Source: Candidatus Hydrogenedentota bacterium
GTDB taxonomy: Bacteria; Hydrogenedentota; Hydrogenedentia; Hydrogenedentales; CAITNO01
Assembly (NCBI GenBank): GCA_903893795.1
Contig: CAITNO010000107.1
Coordinates: 1 to 64,000, forward strand
Length of the DNA stretch: 64,000 nucleotides
Direction: 5' to 3'
Shown piece by piece: positions 35,001-43,560 of this stretch. A program made the translations under genes and the position numbers. The notes beneath the pieces are model-generated. The model was not told the DNA's origin. It ran no database searches and saw nothing but the letters and a program-made list of their open reading frames with translations. The first letter of the stretch is position 1. Each line of letters begins with the position of its first letter.

Positions 35001-35836
35001 TTCAGCTCGTCATTGAAAAAGTAGTTCAGGCCCTTGGCCAGGTCGCCGGGGCAATGGTCGGCGAAGGGCTGGAAGAATTTATCGATGACCTTTTGCCCCG
35101 AGGCGGGGTTCATGGGGTCTACGGAGCGTTCTGGGGAAATGGAGACAACCGCCACCACCTGCCATTTGCCCTCGGGCGGTGTCCACGCAAGGGTGCCGCC
35201 GCTGATGCGCGAGAGGAGGGACACTTCCGAACCGGGCACGATGGCCTTGTCGTTCATCTGGTAGGCCGTCACGCTGACACAGTCTTCCGGCAGTTTCCAG
35301 GTGAAGGGCTTGCCGCCCTCGGCCCGCTGTGTCTTCTTGTCCAACTGCGCGCCGCGCAGGGAGCCGTCGTTGATGCCGATTTGGTAGAAGAGGTTGTCGT
35401 GGCCCGGCCAGTCGATCGTGTAGGTGCTCATACCGATGCCCATGCCGCGCTTGCGGCATTCCCCGGTCATCCAGGTCCAGAACTCCCACCAGGCATCGGA
35501 AAAGATGGGCGGCTCCACGGGATAGGTCACCATGTTGGGGTCGTGGGCGTAGTTGATCTGCACCCCCGGTATGCCCGCCGCGTGCAGCTTGTCCAACTGC
35601 CAGAGCAGGCGGTCCTTGTCCAGCGGGTCGCCGGTCCACCACCAGTAGGGCACCTCGCCGTAACCCGACGGCGGCGTTTCAAAGCCTTTCCTCGCGTCCA
35701 GCGCGGTGTCGCTCGAAGGGAATCCCGCCGCGTCGGCGGGCGGCGGCGCCAGCGTTGCGGGGTCGCTGAAGTCCAGGGGAGAGGCCGGTGCGGCCATTGC
35801 ACACAGCGCCGAGGCGATGATCAAGAATGCGCTCAT
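32015..35836 (-). CDS. Large secreted glycosidase, GH106-like (alpha-L-rhamnosidase type)
   Basis: 1273 aa from ATG at 35836 with GGAAGGTG upstream. A short signal peptide (MSAFLIIASALCAMAAPAS) precedes VPYWWWTGDPLDKDRLLWQL and DKLHAAGIPGVQINYAHDP, the standard opening of GH106 and related large glycosidases. A long TIM-barrel-like part with many aromatic residues follows (WEFWTWMTGECRKRGMGIG, FFNDELNFG). The C-terminal galactose-binding-like domain has ATAEVLINGKKAGVKITPPW and an NHYGTIPTHY close, typical of the same family. Probably cleaves rhamnose or a similar sugar from complex polysaccharides outside the cytoplasm. The exact specificity cannot be told from sequence alone. Confidence 0.75.
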   Translation of the reverse strand: MSAFLIIASALCAMAAPASPLDFSDPATLAPPPADAAGFPSSDTALDARKGFETPPSGYGEVPYWWWTGDPLDKDRLLWQLDKLHAAGIPGVQINYAHDPNMVTYPVEPPIFSDAWWEFWTWMTGECRKRGMGIGMSTYTIDWPGHDNLFYQIGINDGSLRGAQLDKKTQRAEGGKPFTWKLPEDCVSVTAYQMNDKAIVPGSEVSLLSRISGGTLAWTPPEGKWQVVAVVSISPERSVDPMNPASGQKVIDKFFQPFADHCPGDLAKGLNYFFNDELNFGVNGWLWSARFAAEFEKRKGYDIMPVLPALFFDIGPKTPKIRLDYSDVMVTLSEECFFRPIFEWHWKRGIMFACDPGSRGGDPLEFGDYFRAVRWYAAPGHDTPGGKADLRKDKVSSSIAHLYQRPRVWLEGYHSLGWGATPATIFDSSCKNFLYGANLLNLHGLYYTTHGGYWEWAPPCFHWRMPYWDHMGSFMKYFERLSYLLSQGVHRCDVAVMYPTAPLEAGMGGEDLVDAAFKSGTENYMKHGLDFDFIDVESLDRAQIKDRQLCVSGEAYRVLVLPSMKAIRQSSLDKALAFFRAGGVVIATGPLPEASDRIGRQDAALDAQVKELFGATADPQGNAAGGVGAAVKTNDGVADLITKSIPRDFVPGKEGQVLHRKVGDRDIFMVMGAAKNSECVFRAKGTVELWDPWTGTARPIHTVIASGDNTTVRMPLDKDEAQLVVFSPGEQKIAIEKTDLDDVAAIDTKGGKVTVTGYAGSAGEKTATVRQGGKTITLKGEAPAPVAPLTVEGLWDFELKPTLDNQWGDFRLPVTTPIIGPEARRFLCVTVTDPQPAWWDMPVDLSDSPKGQVINGFGPMFWKLGPLPNDAAGDETLAAITSVNGQARVTGNRMDFPQSINGKEYIWNSYYMSMRFGVKDDPGPQGHHGLKEMISDDFIVLGKPKYTGTEIKYEKEEPGSRYYLWTSANAPRDGEAVIRTGEFKPSAVWINAKRVDDLSAKVTLAAGSNPVLLRYDGVGRTHFVLEMADRSNEATPFPLAMRWYTDPAMVPFDVRPEQTPVLPQAIYFFTSPPGLRAMTFAAHGTVQAFAGDAQMTVTPGEKRPDGAVEYTATVAQPNPLAVKVAVSIIQDRGYYGGAALPEPIALNCGPGQMPLGDWSQMGALADYSGGAWYRKTITLAPEQAKGRVTLDLGKVAATAEVLINGKKAGVKITPPWTLDVSDFVKAGENKVEILVYNTLANHYGTIPTHYRGSPESGLIGPVTIRTDAPVLLR

Positions 35837-36032
35837 CTGCTCACCTTCCGTTTTGTAATTGACCTTTGTGCTGCTCAGGCACGGGGTCAGTATACCGAAA
35901 AGCGGAGGATGGGGCGAAGTTGCGAATGGGCGACGGCGCAGGGCGGGCGCCTGCAATAGGGAGGTAAGCCAAAGCGGCGTCATTGCCGCCGCGCTCCATA
36001 ATGGGGAAGGGCCGGCGCCTTTTCCAGGCCCG

Positions 36033-37388
36033 CTATTTGGCCCCGCGAAGGGGCAAGGGTGCGGCTGGGTCGGGCATGGGCGGGTAGTCGGGCAGTTCCA
36101 GGCCGGGCGCAAGTTCTTCTGTGCTCACCGGGCGCTGTTCGCGCAGGGAGTGGTTGGCCGCGATGCCGGTGAGGATGGACCAGGCGCCGCCGCGGTGGTC
36201 GGCGCGGCGCATCCACGGGTCCGGTGCCGCGTCGGGGGCGAAGAGGTCGCGCAGGAGCAGGTCGTCGCCGCCACCGTGGCCGCCGACCGCCTCCCACACG
36301 GGGACCTCGTAGGCGGGCGCAAAATGGGGATAGACGCGAATCCACGTGCCTTCCGGCTTGACCGCGCCGGGGACGGTGCCATCGCCGCTGATGTAAACCG
36401 TTTCCTCGGTCTTGTGCTCCAGGCGCCCTTTGGTGCCGTTGAACACGATGACATAGCCCTCCCAGGGCATGAAGGCGTTGAGGGAGTAGCTCATGCGCGC
36501 GCCGTTGCGGTAGTCCACGGAGAGCGCCAGGCTGTCCTCTATGTCGATGCGGTCGCTGAACACGCACTGGTCGCGGTGGTAGCCGTCATAGGCCTCCTGG
36601 TCGAGGTAGAGGGCCTTGAGCGACGGATTTGCGGCCATATCGAGGAAGAAAGGACAGCGCGCCGCCTCGGCGCAGCCGTGGCAGCGTTCGCCACGCCGGT
36701 CGAGCCCATAGCGCTGTGCCGTTTCGGGCCGGTAGAAGGCGCGGCGTCCCGTGGCGTGGACGGTCTGAGGCACGGTGCCGAGCCACCAGTTGACGAGGTC
36801 GAAATGGTGGGTGGCCTTGTGGACGAGCAGGCTGCCGGAGTTTTCGCGGTTGCGGTGCCAGCGGCGAAAGTAGTCGGCGCCGTGGTGAACGTCGAGCATC
36901 CAGTGGAAGTCGAGCGATAGCACCTCGCCGATGACGCCCGACTGGAGCAGGTCTTTAATCTGGGTGCGCGGCGGCGAATAGCGGTAGTTGAAGGTGACGC
37001 GCAGGGAACGGCCGGTGCGGTGTTTGGTCTCAAGGATGCGGCGGCATTTCTCCGCGTCGGTGGTCATGGGCTTTTCGGTGATGACGTCACAGCCCAGTTC
37101 CATGGCGCGGCAGATGTATTGGTCGTGGGTGCAGTCTCGGGAAGTGACAATGACCGTGTCGGGCCGGGTTTGGGCGACCATGCGGTCAAAGTCGGTGTCG
37201 GTGTAGACGTGAGGCGTTACGCCGCTTTGTTCCGCGGCGCGCGCCGCCGAGAGCCGCGCGCGGCCCAGGTTGTTGTCGCACAGGCCGGTGAGTTCGGTGC
37301 GGGCGGCGTATTCGCCCAGGATGGCGTCGCGGTACATTTCATGGCGGCCGCCGGTGCCGACGATGGCGTAGCGGGTTTTTTCGGGCAT
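36033..37388 (-). CDS. Gfo/Idh/MocA-family oxidoreductase, cytoplasmic
   Basis: 451 aa from ATG at 37388 with AAGGAG 9 nt upstream. The Rossmann fold opens with YAIVGTGGRHEMYRDAI. The family lysine is in CDVITEKPMTTDAEKC (EKP motif), and the conserved catalytic-side histidine region is VHKATHHFDLVNWWLG. A Cys cluster, ERCHGCAEAARC, in an insert near residue 230 may bind zinc. Unlike its two neighbours it has no signal peptide. Members oxidise sugars, sugar acids or inositols with NAD(P). 36 nt separate its EKP-type relatives from an upstream REP hairpin. Confidence 0.85.
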   Translation of the reverse strand: MPEKTRYAIVGTGGRHEMYRDAILGEYAARTELTGLCDNNLGRARLSAARAAEQSGVTPHVYTDTDFDRMVAQTRPDTVIVTSRDCTHDQYICRAMELGCDVITEKPMTTDAEKCRRILETKHRTGRSLRVTFNYRYSPPRTQIKDLLQSGVIGEVLSLDFHWMLDVHHGADYFRRWHRNRENSGSLLVHKATHHFDLVNWWLGTVPQTVHATGRRAFYRPETAQRYGLDRRGERCHGCAEAARCPFFLDMAANPSLKALYLDQEAYDGYHRDQCVFSDRIDIEDSLALSVDYRNGARMSYSLNAFMPWEGYVIVFNGTKGRLEHKTEETVYISGDGTVPGAVKPEGTWIRVYPHFAPAYEVPVWEAVGGHGGGDDLLLRDLFAPDAAPDPWMRRADHRGGAWSILTGIAANHSLREQRPVSTEELAPGLELPDYPPMPDPAAPLPLRGAK

Positions 37389-37518
37389 GGCGCAGGCTCC
37401 TTCGGGAGGACAGGGACGTACACGGACGGGCACGGACGTTAAGGCAAGGAAGACGGTGCTCTCCATTTTGCCGGGCAAAATTTCGAGCACCCCACGGACT
37501 TGGTTACAAGCGCGAAGA

Positions 37519-37536
37519 GCCGGCAGGGATGCCGGC
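37519..37536. repeat. REP-like hairpin, family A, copy 2
   Basis: Same 18 bases as at 8160 and 52491, in the gap between two oxidoreductase genes. Confidence 0.85.
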
Positions 37537-37549
37537 GCTCTCAGTGAAA

Positions 37550-38926
37550 TCACACGGGCAATTCCCAGCCTTTGCGGTATTCCTTGGTGAGGAACCTGTT
37601 CAGCGACGGGTCGCTGGTCACCTGCATTTTTTCGCGGTCGTATTCCACTTTCTTGCCTGCCAGCACGGCGATGTTGCCGAAGAGCAGCATCTCGGTGAAG
37701 GGGGCTGCGTAGTCGAAGTTGGACACGGCGGGGGTGCCGGTCTTGCAGGCTTCGATGAAGTTGCGGTAGTGGTTTTCGCCGGAGATGCGTTCCAGGGTCT
37801 GGGCGGGCATCGTGTAGGCCTTCATCTTCTCATCGGGCAGCAGGCGGGCATCGCCGCCGTAGGTGCCGGTGGTGAGGATTCCCTTGTCGCCGATGTAGAG
37901 CGCGCCGTTGGCACCGTCGCTGTCGCCAAGCTTCTGATCGGCCGGAATGCCCTCGGGCCGGGGCGGCTTCTCGCCGTTCTCATACCAGAACATTTCGAGG
38001 GCGGGCATCTTGCCGCGGGCCGGGAAACTGTACTTGACGATGACGTTGGCCGGGAAGGTTTCCGCGTTGAGGTTCAGGGCCTTTACGGGTTCAACGGAGA
38101 AGGTTTTGGCTTCGTTCAGCTTGAGCGCGAAGACTGCCGGGTCCATGATGTGGCAGCCCATGTCGCCCAGTCCGCCGCAGCCGAAGGGAATCCAGCCGCG
38201 CCATTTGAAGGGGGCGTAGGACTTGCTGAAGGGGCGCTCGGGCGCCGTGCCGAGCCACAGATCCCAGTCCATTGTCGGGGGGATGGTTTCGCCGGGCGCG
38301 GGGGGGGCGGCAATGCCCTGGGGCCAGCGGGCGCCGGGACGGTTGGTCCACACGTGCACCGTGCGCACCGTGCCCGCCGCGCCTGCCCAGAGCATTTCGG
38401 CCAGGTCGCGCACACCATTGCCCGAATGGCCCTGGTTGCCCATCTGCGTCATGACCTTCATCTCGCGGGCGGTTTTGGCCAGCAGCCGCGCCTCGGCCAC
38501 GGTGTGGGTCAGCGGCTTCTGGCAGTAGACGTGCTTGCCCAGCTTCATGGCCCGGTAGGCCGCGGGCGCATGGGTGTGGTCGGGCGTGGTCACCGTGACC
38601 GCGTCGATCTGGCTGCCCATCTCGTCCAGCATCTTGCGGTAGTCCTGGTACTGCTTGGCCTTGGGCAGGCGGTAGACGGTCTCCTCGGCGTGGCCCAGGT
38701 CAACGTCGCAGATGGCGACAATATTCTCGCGCGTAAAGGACAGAATGTCCTGCGTGCCCTTGCCGCCGACGCCGATGCCGGCGATGTTGAGTTTTTCATT
38801 GGGGGAGATTTTGCCCGGCACCACTTTGGCCGTATTGGGCTTGGGGTTGCCTGTGGCGCATCCGGCCAGAACCGCGGTGGTGGTGGCGGCAAGGAAGGCG
38901 CGCCGGGTGAGGTCATGGGTGCTCAT
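37550..38926 (-). CDS. Exported Gfo/Idh/MocA-family oxidoreductase (Tat, lipobox)
   Basis: 458 aa. The Tat motif is TRRAFLAAT (8-16) and the lipobox LAGC ends near residue 23, so the enzyme is exported with its cofactor already bound and lipid-anchored. The Rossmann opening is KLNIAGIGVGGKG, the family motif HVYCQKPLTHTVAEAR, then GNQGHSGNGVRDLAEML and GCHIMDPAVFALKL. It is similar throughout to the gene at 39048-40439, so the two are paralogues. Such exported members are characteristic of Planctomycetes and related phyla. GGAG SD 8 nt before the start. Confidence 0.9.
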   Translation of the reverse strand: MSTHDLTRRAFLAATTTAVLAGCATGNPKPNTAKVVPGKISPNEKLNIAGIGVGGKGTQDILSFTRENIVAICDVDLGHAEETVYRLPKAKQYQDYRKMLDEMGSQIDAVTVTTPDHTHAPAAYRAMKLGKHVYCQKPLTHTVAEARLLAKTAREMKVMTQMGNQGHSGNGVRDLAEMLWAGAAGTVRTVHVWTNRPGARWPQGIAAPPAPGETIPPTMDWDLWLGTAPERPFSKSYAPFKWRGWIPFGCGGLGDMGCHIMDPAVFALKLNEAKTFSVEPVKALNLNAETFPANVIVKYSFPARGKMPALEMFWYENGEKPPRPEGIPADQKLGDSDGANGALYIGDKGILTTGTYGGDARLLPDEKMKAYTMPAQTLERISGENHYRNFIEACKTGTPAVSNFDYAAPFTEMLLFGNIAVLAGKKVEYDREKMQVTSDPSLNRFLTKEYRKGWELPV

Positions 38927-38983
38927 GTCTGTTTCTCCAAATCAATGCCAAGGTTTAAGTGAAAGCGATGGGCTCCTGGACAA

Positions 38984-39020
38984 CAAAAGGGCCCCGGCGC
39001 TCGCGGGGAACGCCGGGGCC
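38984..39020 (-). terminator. Rho-independent terminator after the oxidoreductase at 39048
   Basis: Perfect 10-bp stem GGCCCCGGCG/CGCCGGGGCC (38990-38999 and 39011-39020), followed on the minus strand by a CTTTTGTTG tract. It separates the two paralogous oxidoreductase genes. Confidence 0.85.
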
Positions 39021-39047
39021 AATAGTGTACGCAAGTGCGCAGCGCGA

Positions 39048-40439
39048 TTACAGCGGCATGAAGTCGAAGCCCTTCCGGTATTCCTTGGTCAGGTACTGGT
39101 TGGCCTTTTTGTCGTTGGTGATCTTCATCGAGGCCACGTCGAACTCAATCTTCTTGCCCGCGAGCAGGGCCACGTTGCCCATGTTGGCCACCTCGGTGAG
39201 CGGGCCCGCGTAGGAGAAGTCGGACATGGCTACGGTGTTGTTGATGCACGCCTTGATCCAGTAGAGGTAGGGGTTTTCGCCCGGAACGCGCGGGATGGTC
39301 GGGTCGGGGCGCTTGTAGTCCTGCATCTTGGCCGCGGGCAGCAGGCGCGACTTTGCGCCGTAGGTGCCGGAGGTGGCGATGCCCTTGGTGCCGATGAACA
39401 GGGAGCCGTTGCCGTCGTCGCCCAGCACCTCGTCCGCCGGGATGCCCTCGGGGCGCGGGGGCTTCATCTTGCCGTCGTACCAGTAGACGGTGACCGGCGC
39501 CATGACGCCATTGGCCGTGTTTCGCTCGGGGAACTCGAACTTGATGATTGACCTCTTTGGCGGGGTCTGCTTGGTCATGCCGTCCTGCTTGACCACTTCA
39601 ACGGAGTATTTCGCGGCGTCGCCCAAGTGAAGTGACCAGAAGGCCGGGTCCATGATGTGGCAGGCCATGTCGCCGATGGCACCGCAGCCGAAATCCCACC
39701 AGCCGCGCCACTTGAAGGGGGCGTAGGCGGGGTTGTAGGGGCGGACGGGGGCCGTGCCGAGCCACAGGTCCCAGTCGATCGTGGCGGGGACAGGCTTCTC
39801 TTCCAGCGGCTTCTCGATGCCCTGCGGCCAGATGGGACGGTCGGTCCAGATGTGGGCCTCTTTCACGTCGCCAATGACGCCGGACCAAAGGAATTCGCAC
39901 AATTCGCGCACACCGTCGCCCGAATGGCCCTGGTTGCCCATGGCGGTGACCACGCCCGTTTCCTTGGCGACCCTGGCGAGCAGGCGCGCTTCGGCGATGG
40001 TGTGGGTGAGCGGCTTCTGCACGCGGACGTGCTTGCCCTTCATCATGGCGGTGTAGGCGGCCGGGGCGTGGGTGTGGTCGGGGGTGCTGACGGTGCAGGC
40101 GTCAATTTCCTTGTCCATCTCGTCGAGCATCTTGCGGTAGTCCTTGTACCGCTTCGCGTTGGGCAGCTTGTAGAAAGCCTCCTCGGCGCTCTTCTCGTCC
40201 ACGTCGCACAGGGCGACGACGTTGACGAGGTCCTTTTCGCCCGCGCAACTCATCGTGTCGCCCTTGCCCATGCCCCCGCAGCCGATGCAGGCGAGGTTGA
40301 GCTTGGCGTTCGGCGAAATCTTGCGCGGCACGACCCTGGCCGTGTTGAGCGTCGGTTTCGACGTGGCGCAACCGGCGAGCACCGCCGTGGTGGTGGCCGA
40401 CGCGAGGAACGCGCGGCGTGTCATTTGCCATTTTTCCAT
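39048..40439 (-). CDS. Exported Gfo/Idh/MocA-family oxidoreductase (Tat, lipobox), paralogue
   Basis: 463 aa from ATG at 40439 with AGGAG 7 nt upstream. Tat motif TRRAFLASA and lipobox LAGC near residue 25. Rossmann opening KLNLACIGCGGMGKG, family motif HVRVQKPLTHTIAEAR, then GNQGHSGDGVRELCEFLWSGVIG and ACHIMDPAFWSLHL. The EKP lysine motif is present as QKP in both exported paralogues, while the cytoplasmic neighbour has EKP. It ends in a terminator at 38984-39020, so it is a separate transcript from the next gene. Confidence 0.9.
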   Translation of the reverse strand: MEKWQMTRRAFLASATTTAVLAGCATSKPTLNTARVVPRKISPNAKLNLACIGCGGMGKGDTMSCAGEKDLVNVVALCDVDEKSAEEAFYKLPNAKRYKDYRKMLDEMDKEIDACTVSTPDHTHAPAAYTAMMKGKHVRVQKPLTHTIAEARLLARVAKETGVVTAMGNQGHSGDGVRELCEFLWSGVIGDVKEAHIWTDRPIWPQGIEKPLEEKPVPATIDWDLWLGTAPVRPYNPAYAPFKWRGWWDFGCGAIGDMACHIMDPAFWSLHLGDAAKYSVEVVKQDGMTKQTPPKRSIIKFEFPERNTANGVMAPVTVYWYDGKMKPPRPEGIPADEVLGDDGNGSLFIGTKGIATSGTYGAKSRLLPAAKMQDYKRPDPTIPRVPGENPYLYWIKACINNTVAMSDFSYAGPLTEVANMGNVALLAGKKIEFDVASMKITNDKKANQYLTKEYRKGFDFMPL

Positions 40440-40630
40440 AACTGTTCTCCTGCTGCCTGGATGAAAAACCATTGACCCAATGAAACCCGGAAAGACCTAC
40501 GGTTAGAATAGACGGCGGATGCCGGGGAAGTCAACCGGTTTTTATGGACCCCGTTATGACCGGCCTGCGAGACTCAGAATGGGGCCGGTTGTATGTTGCC
40601 GGGGATTTTATGGCAGTATATTCGGGTCTG

Positions 40631-40650
40631 GGCCGGTCCCCGGACCGGCC
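40631..40650 (+). promoter_or_regulatory. Perfect 8-bp hairpin in the leader of the DapA-family gene
   Basis: GGCCGGTC-CCCG-GACCGGCC, 29 nt before the ATG at 40679 and followed by the SD region. It may be an operator or an mRNA stabiliser. The -10-like TATGGCAGTATATTC just upstream is not a clear promoter. Confidence 0.5.
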
Positions 40651-40678
40651 GTACCAACCCCCAACAGGAAAGCACACC

Positions 40679-41659
40679 ATGAAAGTACCGGAGTATGTCA
40701 GCGGGTCGATAGCCCCCACCTTTACCGTGTTTCAGCCGGACAGTAGCATTGACGAGCAGGGCCAGCGCAATTTCCTGGATTTCCTGCTTCAGTCCGACGC
40801 CATCCGATGCTTCTTTGTCCGTTCGGGCATGGGGCTCATGTACACGTACAGCATCGATGACACGAAGCAGATGGCGCGGCTGGCCTGCGGCCACATCAAC
40901 AAGCGGTCGGCGGTGATTGTTGGGTGCAGCGGCATCTGGGACCGCAATTATGACTGCCTGCCCGACCCGGAGCTGTACTTGGCGCAGGGCATTGAACTGG
41001 GCAAGCACGCGCTGGACAGCGGCGCGGACGGTGTGGTCTATACCGTGCCCGAGGGTCTGTTGCCGCAGAATGGCGAAAGCATCAACGACCTGCTGCTGCG
41101 CTATTTCACCCGCGTCTGCGCCGAAGTGCCGGGACCGGTGTTCATCTATCAGCCGCCGGGAACGAAGGCGGAATACATGATGACGCCTGAACTGCTGGCG
41201 CAGTTGGCCGACATCGACAACTTGGTGGGCACCAAGGTTTCCTCCGGCGACGGCCATTATGTCTATGAACTGGTCCGCTCGGTGCGCGGCAAGGAATTCG
41301 CGTACATCGTGGGCAATGAAATGGTGTTCTATGCGGGCCTGACGCTCGGCGTGCGCGCCTGCATCGGCCAGGGCACGACGGTCAATCCGCAGGTCTTCCG
41401 CGCCATGCTTGCCGCGTATGACAAGGGCGACTGGGCCGGTGTGCTGCGCGCGCAGGATTCGGTCAACGACCTTTGCAAGCACAGCCCGAATCCAGTGGAC
41501 TTCATGAAGAAGTACGCCACCGAAAAGGGCTTCCCGACGCCGCTGTTTGACCGGTCGCAGAAGAGCAACCCCTACGCCAGCGACCGCACGCCCATCACGC
41601 AGGAGGAGTACGACCGGTTCAAGCCGATTTATGAGGCGGAATTGGCGAAGTTTGCGTAG
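40679..41659 (+). CDS. Dihydrodipicolinate synthase / N-acetylneuraminate lyase family aldolase
   Basis: 326 aa from ATG at 40679 with AGGAAA about 9 nt upstream; GC-rich leader excluded. Family features: the Schiff-base lysine K186 in NLVGTKVSSGDGHY and the tyrosine Y157 in PGPVFIYQPPG. The N-terminal phosphate-type motif G-[TS]-[TS]-G is replaced by VRSGMGLMYTYS, so the substrate is not aspartate semialdehyde. It is transcribed divergently from the exported oxidoreductases; a role in sugar-acid catabolism is likely. Confidence 0.85.
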   Translation: MKVPEYVSGSIAPTFTVFQPDSSIDEQGQRNFLDFLLQSDAIRCFFVRSGMGLMYTYSIDDTKQMARLACGHINKRSAVIVGCSGIWDRNYDCLPDPELYLAQGIELGKHALDSGADGVVYTVPEGLLPQNGESINDLLLRYFTRVCAEVPGPVFIYQPPGTKAEYMMTPELLAQLADIDNLVGTKVSSGDGHYVYELVRSVRGKEFAYIVGNEMVFYAGLTLGVRACIGQGTTVNPQVFRAMLAAYDKGDWAGVLRAQDSVNDLCKHSPNPVDFMKKYATEKGFPTPLFDRSQKSNPYASDRTPITQEEYDRFKPIYEAELAKFA

Positions 41660-41683
41660 GAGGCGACAGTCGGGAGGTATGAA

Positions 41684-42241
41684 GTGGAACTACATTTAGC
41701 GGAGTCTTCGCCAAGATCCTTCCCCATAAAACCGCGGCTCCTTTTGCGGTTCTGCCTCTGGATGTATGTCCGCCTGTTGATAATGAGTCCGTTCCTTTAC
41801 GGTGCCTTTCTCTTGCTGAGGCTGGACCCGTACTTGGTACCGCTCCTGCCGGTAAAGACTATGGAATACACATGCATTCTAGGTCCTCCATTGACGGCGA
41901 TATTCATGTTCTTGTACTTGTGGTTTTGCGTTAAGAATATCACCGTTTCTCTCGATGAGACACATGGGATCGAGTTGAAGGCTGGGCGGCGGCGCAGACA
42001 GATACCTTGGAGCGCGGTGACTTCCTACGGATGCAGGCTTTTGGAAAGCCCTACATATGCACTGTACTTGTTTGATGATGAAGACAGTGGGTGGTTCGCA
42101 ACGCCTATCCTGGTGATACCGCCTTTTGTCGATTGCGCGAAAATTGCACAATTACTTGAAGGGAGGGGAATACCCAAGGAACGCCGGGGACGACTTATCA
42201 GATACTGGAAGTATCATGAAACTTGGGATGGCTCCAAGTAA
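41684..42241 (+). CDS. Small membrane protein, two helices plus PH-like domain
   Basis: 185 aa from GTG at 41684 with GGGAGG about 6 nt upstream. Two membrane helices (~18-48 and ~60-82) are followed by a soluble part (NITVSLDETHGIELKAGRRRRQIPWSAVTSYGCRLL...) whose strand pattern is that of a bacterial PH-like domain. It starts 24 nt after the aldolase stop and may ride on its transcript, but its codon use is less GC-rich. No relatives recognised. Function unknown. Confidence 0.6.
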   Translation: MELHLAESSPRSFPIKPRLLLRFCLWMYVRLLIMSPFLYGAFLLLRLDPYLVPLLPVKTMEYTCILGPPLTAIFMFLYLWFCVKNITVSLDETHGIELKAGRRRRQIPWSAVTSYGCRLLESPTYALYLFDDEDSGWFATPILVIPPFVDCAKIAQLLEGRGIPKERRGRLIRYWKYHETWDGSK

Positions 42242-42354
42242 ATAGGTCGCGCTGCACATCATTAACTTGCTGGCCGCAAGGAAAACCGGGCGGAAGCATA
42301 TAGCGACTACCCGATTCTTGTCTGTTTCAAGTCTCACTTCTCGGATGTCAGCGG

Positions 42355-43560
42355 CTACTCATAACGGAGTGCTACCACCGGGTCGACGCCTGCGGCCTTG
42401 ACGGCCGGGTATACGCCGAAGAAGATGCCGACGCAGAGGCTGAACACGAAGGCGGTGGTGGCGGACCACAGGGAGATGCCGATGGGCAGGCTGGGGTAGA
42501 AGGCGTGCAGGCCAAAGGCGCCGGTGGCGCCGAGGCCGATGCCGATGATGCCGCCGAGCAGACTGAGCGTCACGGCCTCGATGAGGAACTGGAAGGCGAT
42601 GTCGAAGCGTCGCGCGCCCACGGCCATGCGTATGCCCACCTCGCGGGTGCGCTCGCGCACGGACACGAGCATGATGTTCATGATGCCGATGCCGCCGACG
42701 AGGAGCGATATGGAGGCGATGCCCGCCAGCATGAGCTTGAGCATGTCGAAGATGCGCGTGAATGCGCTTAGCATGCCGTTCTGGTCGGTGATGGTGAAGT
42801 CCTCGTTGTTGTCGAAGGCGCTCATCATGAGCGCCTTGACCGACTTCTGGGCGCGTTTGATGTCCTCCTGGGTGCGGGCGGAGCAGAGGATTTCAAAGAG
42901 TTCCTTGCGGTTGAAGAGTTCCTGCGAGCTGGGCAGGGGGATGATGCAGATGTCGCCCAGGTCGATGCCGAGCGCCATGCCGCGCTCCTCCAAAATGCCC
43001 ACGACCATGTGCTTGGAGCCGTTGATGGTCACGCGCTTGTAGAGCGCGTTGTCGTCGCCGAAGAGCTCGCGCTTGAGCGTGACGCCGATGACGCAGACGC
43101 GGTTGTTGCGCTCGATGTCACGGTCGGTGATGAAGCGGCCGATCTGGGTGTACAACTGGCGGACGCGGTCGAAGTCGGGCGTGGTGCCGAAGGTGAGCAC
43201 GCTGCGCGAGCGCTTTCCGTAGCGGACCTGGGTGAGACCCATGATGTTGGCCGCCACGCCGGTCACCCCGGCGGCCTTGCGCTTGATGGCCTTGGCAATT
43301 TCAAAGGTGAGCTTATGGTTGCTGCCTGCCGTGATGGGGACGATGCCGACCGTTTCCTGCTTGCCCGGCGTGATGATCAGGATGTTGCTGCCCATCACGG
43401 CGAACTCTTTCTGCACGTAGGCCTGCACGGACTCGCCGAGCGCCACGAGCAGAATCACGGACATGACGCCGATGATCACGCCGAGCGTGGTCAGCAGCGA
43501 CCGCACCTTGTTCTGCGCGATCGAGTGGATGGCGGTAAAGAAGTGGTCCAAACCGCGCAT
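42355..43560 (-). CDS. ABC transporter permease, MacB/FtsX type
   Basis: 401 aa. The N-terminal helix (VRSLLTTLGVIIGVMSVILLVALGES) is the MacB/FtsX hallmark, followed by a large periplasmic domain (~45-270) and three further helices, the first of which reads ISLLVGGIGIMNIMLVSVRERTREVGIRMAVGAR. The last helices hold FSLCVGIFFGVYPAVKAAGVDPVVALRYE, the usual C-terminus. Works with the ATPase at 44792 and adaptor at 43560. Start and upstream stop overlap by one base (TAATG). Exports a lipid, peptide or small molecule. Confidence 0.92.
   Translation of the reverse strand: MRGLDHFFTAIHSIAQNKVRSLLTTLGVIIGVMSVILLVALGESVQAYVQKEFAVMGSNILIITPGKQETVGIVPITAGSNHKLTFEIAKAIKRKAAGVTGVAANIMGLTQVRYGKRSRSVLTFGTTPDFDRVRQLYTQIGRFITDRDIERNNRVCVIGVTLKRELFGDDNALYKRVTINGSKHMVVGILEERGMALGIDLGDICIIPLPSSQELFNRKELFEILCSARTQEDIKRAQKSVKALMMSAFDNNEDFTITDQNGMLSAFTRIFDMLKLMLAGIASISLLVGGIGIMNIMLVSVRERTREVGIRMAVGARRFDIAFQFLIEAVTLSLLGGIIGIGLGATGAFGLHAFYPSLPIGISLWSATTAFVFSLCVGIFFGVYPAVKAAGVDPVVALRYE

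Noticed and set aside
33734..35959. A 741-codon plus-strand frame opposite the GH106-like gene
   Set aside because: Same cause: antisense shadow of a GC-rich gene with signal peptide, SD and family motifs on the other strand.
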